DNA of 18,657 bases. Source: Firmicutes bacterium UBA1764 (GTDB taxonomy: Bacteria; Bacillota; Clostridia; Peptostreptococcales; Anaerovoracaceae). Positions 7,341 through 14,447 of the stretch are shown here, one piece after another (within the stretch, counting starts at the first letter, position 1; every line of letters begins with the position of its first letter). Location: positions 1 to 18,657 of the forward strand of contig DCHA01000046.1 of NCBI GenBank assembly GCA_002315535.1, written 5' to 3'. The notes beneath the pieces were generated by a model that was not told the origin of the DNA, did no database searches, and saw only the letters and a program-made list of their open reading frames with translations. Both the position numbers and the translations under genes were made by a program.

Positions 7341-8744
7341 CTAATTCTTCAAGCTTCTAAGCATTGCGGCAACGCTTCCGATCTTTGTTGCGTTAGAACC
7401 CTTAACAAGAACAGCATCGCCGGGACCTACGAGCTCTATAATCTTTTCAAGAGATTCCTCGGTCTTTTCGAAGCAAACGATCTTAATATCGCTGTTCTTC
7501 TCGCCGGCCATCTGCGCCATAAGCTCTGCCTTCTTACCTACAGCGATAAGCATATCCACTCCGCTTTCACCGACCTTTGATCCAACTATCATGTGGCCGG
7601 AGATTTCATCGCTTCCGAGCTCGTACATATCTGAAAGAATCGCAACATGTCTGTCTGCTTTGATTCTCATAAGAACATCGATTGCAGCGCACATTGATGC
7701 AGGATTTGCATTATAGCTGTCATCAAGAAGCAGCAGTCCGTTTACATCTTCAAATGCCAATCTTCTGTCTGCTCCGGAAACCTTTGCAAGAGCATCAATG
7801 ATATCTCTTACCTCTATGTTGTACAGGATTCCGCAGGTTGCAGCCAGAGCAGCATTAATTGCATTGTGTACTCCCAGAAGAGGAAGTGTGATTGTAATTG
7901 ATTCCGTCTTCAGCTGAAGCCCAAATCGTATTCCGCCAAGGCCTCTGTCTTCGATGTTTAAAATCTTTACGCTGGCGTCATCCCTTGTTCCGACAGGAAT
8001 AGGAACGTAATTACCCTTGGTCAATCTGCCAAGAGAATATATATCCATAAACGGAGAATCACTGTTATAAATCAAAACATCATCTTCTTTGAAATAATTG
8101 GTGATTTCAAATTTTGCTTTTGCGATGTTTCCCTTTGAACCAAGTCTTTCAAGGTGGCTGTCACCAATGACAGTAATAATGCCTGTCTCAGGCTTTACCC
8201 ATTTGCAGTAGGAATCAATTTCACCCTTTCTGTCCATGCCCATCTCGTAAACGATAATGTCTGTTCCGAGATCAGCAAGGAAGCTTGTCATACAAAGACC
8301 AAGCTGAGTATTATAGTTTTTCTGCGAAGATACAACGCTGTACTTCTTTGCGAGAACTGCAGCGGTAAGTGTCTTAGTTGTAGTCTTACCAACGCTTCCT
8401 GTTACACCGATTCTCTTTACACCTATAAAATCGATATACCATTCAGCCATCTTTCTGAAGCATTCCTGTGTGTCCTGAGTTAATACAACTGAGATATCAT
8501 CATGCTTTTGAAGCATCTCACTTGCGGCATATGCATCAGACATAAGAAAGGCTTTGCAACCAAGCTCATAAGCATTTTCTGTAAATCTGTGTCCGTCATT
8601 AACATCCCCGATAATGCAAACGAAAAGTGTATTTTCCGTGCATTCCCTGGAGTCAATTACAACCCTCTCAATTACGGTATCTGCATTTCCAAAAAGTCTT
8701 GCGCCTCCGGCCTTTGCCAGCTGTGTAATATTTAACTTTTCCAT
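7341..8744 (-). CDS. murF: UDP-MurNAc-tripeptide:D-Ala-D-Ala ligase MurF
   Basis: The last cytoplasmic ligase of the pentapeptide pathway; it adds D-Ala-D-Ala to UDP-MurNAc-tripeptide. The 467 residues show an N-terminal UDP-binding domain with VIDSRECTENTLFVCIIGDVNDGH (29-52). The P-loop is GVTGSVGKTTTK (113-124), then NYNTQLGL (143-150), YEMGMDRKGEI and HLERLGSKGNIAKAKFEI (197-214). The MurF-typical C-terminal DDSYNANPASM (341-351) and VKGSNATKIGS follow. The NYNT and HLE..GS..NIA.AK motifs separate MurF from MurE and MurC. Its ATG shares one base with the stop of the PBP gene (TAATG), and a strong GGAGG lies about 8-9 nt upstream within that gene. No murE is present in the cluster. Confidence 0.97.
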   Translation of the reverse strand: MEKLNITQLAKAGGARLFGNADTVIERVVIDSRECTENTLFVCIIGDVNDGHRFTENAYELGCKAFLMSDAYAASEMLQKHDDISVVLTQDTQECFRKMAEWYIDFIGVKRIGVTGSVGKTTTKTLTAAVLAKKYSVVSSQKNYNTQLGLCMTSFLADLGTDIIVYEMGMDRKGEIDSYCKWVKPETGIITVIGDSHLERLGSKGNIAKAKFEITNYFKEDDVLIYNSDSPFMDIYSLGRLTKGNYVPIPVGTRDDASVKILNIEDRGLGGIRFGLQLKTESITITLPLLGVHNAINAALAATCGILYNIEVRDIIDALAKVSGADRRLAFEDVNGLLLLDDSYNANPASMCAAIDVLMRIKADRHVAILSDMYELGSDEISGHMIVGSKVGESGVDMLIAVGKKAELMAQMAGEKNSDIKIVCFEKTEESLEKIIELVGPGDAVLVKGSNATKIGSVAAMLRSLKN

Positions 8745-10768
8745 TACTCACCCTCCGCCTCTTCAGAAGATATAACGTTATAATACAAGGTTACATAGGA
8801 ATCCGTCACAACTGATGTTCCTGCTTTCGGATATTGATCTATTACCTCAATTTCTGCGTTTGCCGGAAGCTCCGGACTAAACTGTACCTGAAGTCCCAAG
8901 CCACCGAGAACTCCGACAGAGCTTTCGCCGGTCTTTCCTGTCATGTCAGGAACGCTAACCTTTCCCTTCTTCAGTGTCTTATAATCAGCATCTGTGTATT
9001 CCGGCTGAATCCCCAGATACGGAAGAACCTCTTCCATGATGTCATGAGCACAAGGTGCAGCTGTATTTGATCCATAGAGGATTCCTCTCGGAGTATCTAC
9101 AATTACAAGAATTACGATTTGCGGATCATCGATAGGAGCAACCCCTATGAAGGATGCAAACACATCTGTATCAGAATAGCCGCCGCCTTCAGGCTTACTT
9201 GCAGTTCCTGTTTTACCGCCTATTCTGTAGCCGGGGATTTTAGCCTTTCCGCTACCACCCTCGTTAACTACCTTTTCCATAATCGACAGAACCTCATCGG
9301 CTGTCTGTTCTGAAATAGTGCGGCTTTTTACTACAGGTTCGAATTCTTCGATTACGTTTCCGTCTTCATCAAGAAGCCCCTTAACAAGTCTGGGCTGCAT
9401 AAGATAGCCCTCGTTTGCAATTGAACCAATTGCGGTGACAAGACTAATAGGTGTAATCGCTATACCCTGTCCGTATGACATTGTTGCAAGTCCTACCTGG
9501 TTATAGCCCTGAAGAATATTTGATCCCTCGCCAGGAAAGTCTATTCCTGTTTTTTCTGTCAGTCCGAAGCTTTCAATTCCTGTATAAAATCGCTCAAGTC
9601 CAAGCTTTTGTGCAAGCGTAATCATTGCAGGGTTACATGAATTTTCTACAGCCTGATACAGATTTTCCTTTCCGTGGCTGAGAGGATAATACCAACACTT
9701 CAGTGTATAGTCCGCAACTGTAACGGGCTTGCAGTAGAAGGTATCATTCATATTTGTTACGCCGTTTTCAAGCGCAATTGATGTAGTAATCAGCTTGAAT
9801 GTTGAACCCGGTTCATATACATCGCAGATGTTAAAGTTTCTCCAGTTCTTGTTCCAATAAGCGACCTGCTGCTCGGTCGTCATCATCTCAAAGTCTTCTT
9901 CATCACCCGCGAGCGGATCCCTTGGATTATTCGGGTCATAATCCTCGGTCTGCGCCATTGCCAGTATGTCTCCGGTATTCGGATCCATAATGATGCACAT
10001 TGCTCTTTGCGCCTTGCAATCAATTACGGCCTGTGCAATTTTCTGAGTTACGATTTTTTGTATAGTCTGATCGACTGTCGACCAAAGCGTAGCGCCATTC
10101 TGAGCCTCGTAGTATTCATTAACTCCGTATGCAAGAGAGTTGCGCTTATTATCTTTATTGGTAATCCATCTTCCATCAAGTCCGGAAAGAACACTGTTGT
10201 ACTGCAGCTCCAGTCCGCCTGTGCCCTCGTTATCATCATTGGTCATCCCGAGAACCTGGGAAAGAAAGGCTCCGTTTGGATAGTAGCGCTTTGCATCCTC
10301 GGTTATTTCGACTCCGTAAATGCTGAACGCACGCACTGCATCTGCCGTATCGGAATCAACATATTTTTTTAAACGCAGTAGCTTTGATTCGGATCTTACG
10401 ATGGACTCTACATCTTCCTCCTCCATCTCAAGGGTCTCAGCAAGCTGTCTGATGTGCAGAAGCGTTGTTGCCTCGTTTTCACTTTCATCAGCTCCGCTTC
10501 CTCTTACAGATGCAGGTCTAACCCAAATGGTATATGCGATTGATGAAATGGCAAGGTCATTTTTATTTCTGTCAACAATTCTGCCTCTTGTCGCAGATAC
10601 AACGCTGTCCGATGTCTGCTGCTTTACGGCCATTACAGAATACTCCTCGCCCTTGATAATCATCTGATATCCAAGTCTTAAAGACAACAAAAGCAGCACT
10701 ATCAATACTATTAACAGACATGCCTTAAGCCTTTTTCTTATTTTGATGTTGATAATTTGATTACTCAC
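8744..10768 (-). CDS. Class B penicillin-binding protein (FtsI/PBP2B/SpoVD type) with one PASTA domain
   Basis: A transpeptidase that cross-links septal peptidoglycan, working with FtsW. The 674 residues contain a short basic tail (IRKRLK), one membrane helix (about 14-32), a dimerisation region starting SATRGRIVDRNKNDLA (58-73), and the transpeptidase domain. Its active-site motifs are STFK (Ser322, Lys325), SCN (377-379) and KTG (519-521). A single C-terminal PASTA domain covers about 603-664. Two PASTA domains are usual in B. subtilis PBP2B and one in SpoVD, so by layout it resembles SpoVD, but as the only PBP in the cluster it probably does the vegetative septal job. The start is GTG, with no Shine-Dalgarno sequence; it lies just after a terminator hairpin. 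No other in-frame start precedes the membrane helix. Confidence 0.93.
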   Translation of the reverse strand: MSNQIINIKIRKRLKACLLIVLIVLLLLSLRLGYQMIIKGEEYSVMAVKQQTSDSVVSATRGRIVDRNKNDLAISSIAYTIWVRPASVRGSGADESENEATTLLHIRQLAETLEMEEEDVESIVRSESKLLRLKKYVDSDTADAVRAFSIYGVEITEDAKRYYPNGAFLSQVLGMTNDDNEGTGGLELQYNSVLSGLDGRWITNKDNKRNSLAYGVNEYYEAQNGATLWSTVDQTIQKIVTQKIAQAVIDCKAQRAMCIIMDPNTGDILAMAQTEDYDPNNPRDPLAGDEEDFEMMTTEQQVAYWNKNWRNFNICDVYEPGSTFKLITTSIALENGVTNMNDTFYCKPVTVADYTLKCWYYPLSHGKENLYQAVENSCNPAMITLAQKLGLERFYTGIESFGLTEKTGIDFPGEGSNILQGYNQVGLATMSYGQGIAITPISLVTAIGSIANEGYLMQPRLVKGLLDEDGNVIEEFEPVVKSRTISEQTADEVLSIMEKVVNEGGSGKAKIPGYRIGGKTGTASKPEGGGYSDTDVFASFIGVAPIDDPQIVILVIVDTPRGILYGSNTAAPCAHDIMEEVLPYLGIQPEYTDADYKTLKKGKVSVPDMTGKTGESSVGVLGGLGLQVQFSPELPANAEIEVIDQYPKAGTSVVTDSYVTLYYNVISSEEAEGE

Positions 10769-10775
10769 AAAAACG

Positions 10776-10802
10776 AAAAAAATGGCGCATATGAGGCGCC
10801 AT
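10776..10802 (-). terminator. Intrinsic terminator between ftsL and pbp
   Basis: ATGGCGC (10782-10788) pairs perfectly with GCGCCAT (10796-10802) across a 7-nt loop, and on the minus strand the stem runs straight into seven U (10782-10776) and then CGUUUUU. It lies 5 nt past the ftsL stop and 7 nt before the GTG of the PBP gene. It therefore sits in the middle of an operon whose downstream genes are essential. Partial termination or attenuation is more likely than a complete stop. Confidence 0.85.
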
Positions 10803-10807
10803 GTAAA

Positions 10808-11161
10808 TTAGCGGTATACGGATTCAATCAGTACCGAAGCGAATTCTTGAACTCCGGAGTCTCCGGTTATATAAATGATTTGATTTACGTCCGGATAAAT
10901 CATTCCCAAATCCATAGCCTTCTTTTCAACGTTCGTAATATTACTTGCCGTCTTTATCTGAACCTCAAGGCTTGTTATTTCCTTTTCGGTTTCAGCTATT
11001 TGTTTGTTCAACTGATTGATGTCATATTTCAGTTTAGAGGTTTGTGCATCGAGCCCGACAAACATCAGGAACACAGCACAAATAGCAAGAAGTATTACAA
11101 TGACTCCGCCTCTTGCAATCTTGGTTGTCCTCTTTTCTGCTTTGGTCTCTGTACGATTCAT
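10808..11161 (-). CDS. ftsL: FtsL-like septal membrane protein
   Basis: A small bitopic protein of the FtsL/FtsB/DivIC kind that pairs with FtsQ/DivIB and helps activate FtsW and its PBP. From the ATG at 11161 it has 117 residues: a basic cytoplasmic tail, a membrane helix (about 18-36), and a heptad-rich coiled coil (about 40-72, LKYDINQLNKQIAETEKEIT). A short C-terminal domain with AMDLGMIYPD (82-91) follows, the typical place of the FtsL/DivIC terminal motif. The frame can be extended 7 codons to a TTG at 11182 inside rsmH. I prefer the ATG because AGAGG lies 4-5 nt before it and the TTG has no ribosome binding site. Identification rests mainly on topology and position between rsmH and the PBP gene, since the family is poorly conserved. 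Confidence 0.85.
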   Translation of the reverse strand: MNRTETKAEKRTTKIARGGVIVILLAICAVFLMFVGLDAQTSKLKYDINQLNKQIAETEKEITSLEVQIKTASNITNVEKKAMDLGMIYPDVNQIIYITGDSGVQEFASVLIESVYR

Positions 11162-11168
11162 ACTGCCT

Positions 11169-12110
11169 CTATTTTTTCTCAATCACTCGAAGCTTTGCGC
11201 TTCTTGCTCTTGGGTTATTTTCCAATTCATCCTCGGAAGGAAGTATCGGTTTGCCCGTTATTTTTTTTACATCAGGTCTTTTTCCGCAAACGCACATCGG
11301 GAATTCCGGAGGGCAGGTGCAAGGATTCAGTCTTGCCTTGAAAATATCTTTTACTATTCTGTCCTCAAGAGAATGGAAAGTGATGATTGCGAGTCTGCCG
11401 CCCGGAGCTAAAACATCTATAAAGTCGTTTACAGCTCTTTCGAGTGATGCGAGCTCATCGTTTACTTCAATTCTGATAGCTTGAAAGGTCCTCTTTGCAG
11501 GATGTGGGCCTTCCCTTCTTGCCGCCGCAGGTATTGCGGCCTTTATTATGTCCACCAGCTGACCGGTGGTTTCTATACTTGCTTCTTTTCTTGCGCTGCA
11601 GATAAATTGTGCTATTCTGCTCGCCCAATGCTCCTCGCCATAATCCTTGATTATTCTGAAGAGATCGCCTTCGCTGTATCCGTTTACGACATCGTAGGCT
11701 GTAAAGCTGTCAGACGCGTTCATTCTCATGTCCAGCGGAGCGTCGTGCATATAAGAGAATCCTCTGTCCGGATTATCAAGCTGGAAGGATGATACTCCCA
11801 GATCTAAAAGTGCCCCGTCAATCTCATCTATGCCCTCCTGCGAAAGTACAGCTTTTATATCGGCATAATTTGACTGAACAAATATCTTTCTGCAGGGAAC
11901 CTGCAGTGCTTCAAGTCTTTTGGATGATGCATTTAGAGCATCTATATCACGGTCGATTCCAATAAATAGACCATCTGCGTCTAACTCCTTGCAAACACCG
12001 CTTGCATGGCCTGCGCCACCCAAGGTTCCGTCTGCATATATTCCGTCTGCCTTTATATCAAGAGCCCTAAGGCATTCCTCATATAAAACCGGTACGTGTG
12101 AAAACTCCAT
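11169..12110 (-). CDS. rsmH: 16S rRNA (cytosine-1402 N4)-methyltransferase RsmH (MraW)
   Basis: Methylates N4 of C1402 in the decoding centre of 16S rRNA, using S-adenosylmethionine. The 313 residues start with the family signature HVPVLYEECL (5-14) and the SAM-binding loop DGTLGGAGHA (27-36) followed by GIDRD (51-55). LLDLGVSSFQLDNPDRGFSY (101-120) and DMRMN lead into the helical insert typical of RsmH, then FQAIRIEVNDEL (209-220) and ITFHSLEDRIVK (243-254). A C-terminal four-Cys cluster (Cys264, 266, 273, 275) is common in this family. The ATG lies 3 nt after the mraZ stop with AGGT about 8 nt upstream. Confidence 0.98.
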   Translation of the reverse strand: MEFSHVPVLYEECLRALDIKADGIYADGTLGGAGHASGVCKELDADGLFIGIDRDIDALNASSKRLEALQVPCRKIFVQSNYADIKAVLSQEGIDEIDGALLDLGVSSFQLDNPDRGFSYMHDAPLDMRMNASDSFTAYDVVNGYSEGDLFRIIKDYGEEHWASRIAQFICSARKEASIETTGQLVDIIKAAIPAAARREGPHPAKRTFQAIRIEVNDELASLERAVNDFIDVLAPGGRLAIITFHSLEDRIVKDIFKARLNPCTCPPEFPMCVCGKRPDVKKITGKPILPSEDELENNPRARSAKLRVIEKK

Positions 12111-12113
12111 AGC

Positions 12114-12545
12114 TTATACCTGATAGTGCTCTGCGAAGCTGCTGAAATCATCAGCGTTGAGCTTTCCACCCTTATCGTCGCCCTCGTACTGGCTCTTGGA
12201 CCAGATTTCAATTCGGTCAAGCATGCCGATTGTTATAAGATCCTTTTCAATCTTTGCGGACTCCTTTAAATTTGCCGGAATCAGAATTCTTCCCTGCTTG
12301 TCAATTTCACATTCACAAGCATTTGCATAGAAGAATCTCTTGAAGGCTCTGGCTGATGGATCAGACATAGGAAGCCCCGCGAGCTTTTCCTCCTGCTGGC
12401 GCCATGTAGCCATCGGGTAAAGAATCAGGCAGTCATCAAGACCCTTTGTGAGAACAGCCTTGTGACCTAATTCATCTCTGAACTTCGATGGAATAATCAC
12501 TCTGTTCTTAGCATCTATTGAGTTTTCGTGTCTGCCGATTAACAT
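12114..12545 (-). CDS. mraZ: Transcriptional regulator MraZ
   Basis: A ring-forming DNA-binding protein that regulates the dcw cluster by binding tandem boxes in its own promoter. With the ATG at 12545 the protein has 143 residues and begins MLIGRHENSIDAKNRVIIPSK, which matches the usual MraZ N-terminus. It has two SpoVT/AbrB-like swapped-hairpin repeats, seen as SIDAKNRVIIPSKFRDEL (9-26) and ECEIDKQGRILIPANL (about 78-93). An in-frame GTG 36 nt upstream (12581) is possible but would add an atypical tail. Neither start has a clear Shine-Dalgarno sequence. Two pairs of box-like direct repeats lie upstream, fitting autoregulation. Confidence 0.95.
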   Translation of the reverse strand: MLIGRHENSIDAKNRVIIPSKFRDELGHKAVLTKGLDDCLILYPMATWRQQEEKLAGLPMSDPSARAFKRFFYANACECEIDKQGRILIPANLKESAKIEKDLITIGMLDRIEIWSKSQYEGDDKGGKLNADDFSSFAEHYQV

Positions 12546-12605
12546 TGATTTTTCAAGTTTCCCTAATTTAATGTCCGCCACTGAGGGACAATACTACGAT
12601 TAACA

Positions 12606-12625
12606 TCTCCACTTTACACCACATA
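12606..12625 (-). promoter_or_regulatory. Proximal pair of MraZ-box-like direct repeats
   Basis: On the minus strand this reads TATGTGGTGT followed directly by AAAGTGGAGA: two copies of a GTGGNG core with a period of exactly 10 bp (GTGG at 12622-12619 and 12612-12609). MraZ proteins are known to bind tandem TGG-containing boxes with about one helical turn between copies, and AAAGTGG is close to the box I recall for low-GC Gram-positive relatives. The pair overlaps the proposed -10 element, so binding here would block transcription. Binding is inferred from sequence and position. Confidence 0.72.
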
Positions 12626-12639
12626 AATACAAAAATCAA
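12611..12639 (-). promoter_or_regulatory. Candidate sigma-70-type promoter for mraZ and the dcw cluster
   Basis: On the minus strand TTGATT (12639-12634) is separated by 17 nt from TAAAGT (12616-12611), each matching 4 of 6 consensus bases. Predicted transcription start is near 12604, giving a leader of about 60 nt before the mraZ ATG. The -10 hexamer overlaps the proximal MraZ-box pair. A second -10-like TAAAAT (12669-12664) lies inside the distal pair but has no acceptable -35. Confidence 0.5.
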
Positions 12640-12656
12640 GGCTTTTTGGGTAAAAA

Positions 12657-12676
12657 TACACCATTTTACTCCACTT
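12657..12676 (-). promoter_or_regulatory. Distal pair of MraZ-box-like direct repeats
   Basis: On the minus strand AAGTGGAGTA is followed directly by AAATGGTGTA, again with a 10-bp period (TGG at 12673-12671 and 12663-12661). It is the upstream partner of the pair at 12606-12625, with matching triplets 42 bp apart, about four helical turns. The two pairs carry the GGAG and GGTG variants in opposite order. Four boxes in two phased pairs could be bridged by an oligomeric MraZ ring; this is inference. Confidence 0.68.
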
Positions 12677-12694
12677 TTTTACATATATATGCAT

Positions 12695-12721
12695 AAAAAA
12701 ACTCGGCCGTTAAGGCCGAGT
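12695..12721 (-). terminator. Intrinsic terminator after rnhB
   Basis: ACTCGGCC (12701-12708) pairs perfectly with GGCCGAGT (12714-12721) around the loop GTTAA. On the minus strand the stem is followed by about seven U (12701-12695). It lies 21 nt past the rnhB stop and separates rnhB from the dcw regulatory region. Confidence 0.92.
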
Positions 12722-12742
12722 CATTATTAATACTCTCCTGAA

Positions 12743-13393
12743 TTACAAGAAACTTCTTCTGTGTATTGGGGTTGGGCCAAAAGCGGCAAGCCCTTCATAA
12801 TGAGCTTTCGTGCCGTAGCCCTTATTTGATTCAAAAGCGTACCCCGGATAAATCTTTGACATCTCTACCATTTCTCTGTCTCTTGTTACCTTCGCGATAA
12901 TAGAAGCAGCGGCGATTGATGTTGACATCGCATCACCATGTATTATTCCGGTCTGCGGAATGCTGATGCCTTTAAGCGTAAGGGCATCAATTAGTATATG
13001 GTCAGGTACTATTTTATCTCCGGCAACAGGATTTTTGCTAAGCCCATTTATCGCATCGACCATAGCCTCCTTCGTTGCCTCAAGTATATTTATCTCATCT
13101 ATTCTGGCGGGCTCTCTTCTGCCTATGCTTACCGAAAGAGCATTCTCCATTATCAGATCATACAGCTCTTCTCGCTTCTTTGGACTGAGCTTTTTGGAGT
13201 CATTGATTCCAAGCACATTAAAGTCCGTTGGAAGAATAACTGCGGCGGTCACAACCGGGCCTGCAAGTGGACCTCTTCCAACCTCGTCGACTCCGGCAAT
13301 ATATGCCTTGCCATCCTGCCAGAGCTTTTTCTCATATGCAAGCATTTCCTGCAGCTTTTCTCTTAATTTAAATTCTCGCTCTATCTTGGTCAT
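12743..13393 (-). CDS. rnhB: Ribonuclease HII
   Basis: Removes RNA from RNA-DNA hybrids and nicks at single ribonucleotides misincorporated in DNA. From the ATG at 13393 the protein has 216 residues. The catalytic acidic set is visible: Asp36 and Glu37 in GVDEVGRGPLAGPVV (34-48), Asp136 in LIDALTL, and Asp154 in GDAMSTSIAAASIIAKVTRDR. NDSKKLSPKKREELY (64-78) and NKGYGTKAHYEGL (190-202) are further family motifs. A GTG at 13414 would add 7 residues, but it lies within the asd terminator hairpin, so I reject it. The chosen ATG has no Shine-Dalgarno sequence and sits 7 nt past the terminator U-run. It is shorter at the N-terminus than B. subtilis RNase HII but keeps the full catalytic domain. 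Confidence 0.95.
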   Translation of the reverse strand: MTKIEREFKLREKLQEMLAYEKKLWQDGKAYIAGVDEVGRGPLAGPVVTAAVILPTDFNVLGINDSKKLSPKKREELYDLIMENALSVSIGRREPARIDEINILEATKEAMVDAINGLSKNPVAGDKIVPDHILIDALTLKGISIPQTGIIHGDAMSTSIAAASIIAKVTRDREMVEMSKIYPGYAFESNKGYGTKAHYEGLAAFGPTPIHRRSFL

Positions 13394-13400
13394 TTTTTTG

Positions 13401-13424
13401 AAAAAGGACTGCACAAGGCAGTCC
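13401..13424 (-). terminator. Intrinsic terminator after asd
   Basis: GGACTGC (13406-13412) pairs perfectly with GCAGTCC (13418-13424) around the loop ACAAG. On the minus strand five U follow (13405-13401). It lies 7 nt past the asd stop and only 7 nt upstream of the rnhB ATG. Confidence 0.88.
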
Positions 13425-13431
13425 CGGATTA

Positions 13432-14430
13432 TTATTTTGTAATAAGTAATTTCAGAATCTGTACTGCATTAGCAGCGGCACCCTTTCTGATCTGGTCACC
13501 GCAGCACCACAGACACAGTCCATTTGGATTTGTTAAATCTTCACGAACTCTTCCTACGAAAACATCATCCTGCTCGGAGGTGTCGAGTGGTGTAGGATAG
13601 TCGCGTCCGTCAATATCTTCTGCAAGCTGAACTCCGGGGAAGGCCTTGATTGCAGCCTTTGCTTCCTCAACGCTTACCTTTCTCTCAGTTACAACTGTAG
13701 TAGCAATGGAGTGGCTTCTCATAACAGGAATTCTTACGCATGTGCATGTTACGAGCATTTCAGGCATGTGAAGAATCTTTCGTCCCTCGTTCTGAAGCTT
13801 CATTTCTTCTGAAGTATATCCGTTATCCTTGTATGATCCGATGTTTGGGATTGCGTTTCTTACAATCTGTGCAGGGAACTTTGTCGGAACGATCTTTTCT
13901 CCGGCCATAAGTGATTTTTCCTGCTGCTCGAGATCTTCGATTCCCTTTTGACCGGCACCGCTTACAGCCTGGTATGTGCAGCTTACCATAGTCTTAATCG
14001 GGGAAAGCTTTGCAATAGCGGCAACAGCCATCATTGTGATAATTGTTGAGCAATTTGGATTTGCAATGATTCCATTATTCTTAAATGCATCCTCTCCGTT
14101 GATTTCAGGAACAACGAGAGGAACATCATCATTAAGTCTGAATGCAGAACTGTTATCGATGAATACAGCTCCGCTCTTTACGATTGCCGGAGCAAATTTC
14201 TCAGACATGTCGTTTTCAACTGCGCCGAGAACATAATCCATTCCTTCGAATGAATCCATTGTTGCTTCTTCAACTACGATTTCTCCGCCATTAAATGGGA
14301 TTTTTGTCCCAACGCTTCTTGCACTTGCAAGGCCCTTTACTACGCAGTCAATTTTATAATCTTCAAGGCACTTAAGCATTTCACGGCCAACAGCACCGGT
14401 TACACCAAGAACAGCAATTTTATAACTCAT
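13432..14430 (-). CDS. asd: Aspartate-semialdehyde dehydrogenase
   Basis: Reduces aspartyl-4-phosphate to aspartate-4-semialdehyde with NADPH, the second step toward lysine, diaminopimelate, threonine and methionine. The 332 residues have the NADP-binding loop VLGVTGAVGREML (7-19), FIDNSSAFRL (90-99) and the catalytic Cys127 in NPNCSTI. The acid/base His240 lies in RIPVMRSHS, and the C-terminal segment DVFVGRVRED is typical of the family. AAAGGAG lies about 8 nt before the ATG. It follows lysC by 17 nt and is surely co-transcribed with it. Confidence 0.97.
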   Translation of the reverse strand: MSYKIAVLGVTGAVGREMLKCLEDYKIDCVVKGLASARSVGTKIPFNGGEIVVEEATMDSFEGMDYVLGAVENDMSEKFAPAIVKSGAVFIDNSSAFRLNDDVPLVVPEINGEDAFKNNGIIANPNCSTIITMMAVAAIAKLSPIKTMVSCTYQAVSGAGQKGIEDLEQQEKSLMAGEKIVPTKFPAQIVRNAIPNIGSYKDNGYTSEEMKLQNEGRKILHMPEMLVTCTCVRIPVMRSHSIATTVVTERKVSVEEAKAAIKAFPGVQLAEDIDGRDYPTPLDTSEQDDVFVGRVREDLTNPNGLCLWCCGDQIRKGAAANAVQILKLLITK

Positions 14431-14447
14431 TTTATTTCTCCTTTATA

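Noticed and set aside
10757..11341. Plus-strand open frame of 194 codons opposite ftsL and rsmH
   Set aside because: It is antisense to well-supported genes, begins in a terminator region, has no ribosome binding site and the translation has no recognisable domain.
12546..12581. GTG at 12581 as start of mraZ
   Set aside because: It would add 12 residues before the conserved MraZ N-terminus and has no ribosome binding site; the ATG at 12545 fits the family, though it also lacks a clear Shine-Dalgarno sequence.
12682..12691. Palindrome CATATATATG between the rnhB terminator and the distal MraZ boxes
   Set aside because: It is a short alternating AT run of a kind expected by chance in AT-rich spacers, with no partner copy.
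13391..13414. GTG at 13414 as start of rnhB
   Set aside because: The codon falls in the loop and stem of the asd terminator, and the extra residues (MQSFFKK) are just the translation of the terminator arm and U-run.
12960..13442. Plus-strand open frame of 160 codons opposite rnhB
   Set aside because: It covers the RNase HII catalytic region in antisense and shows no family features of its own.
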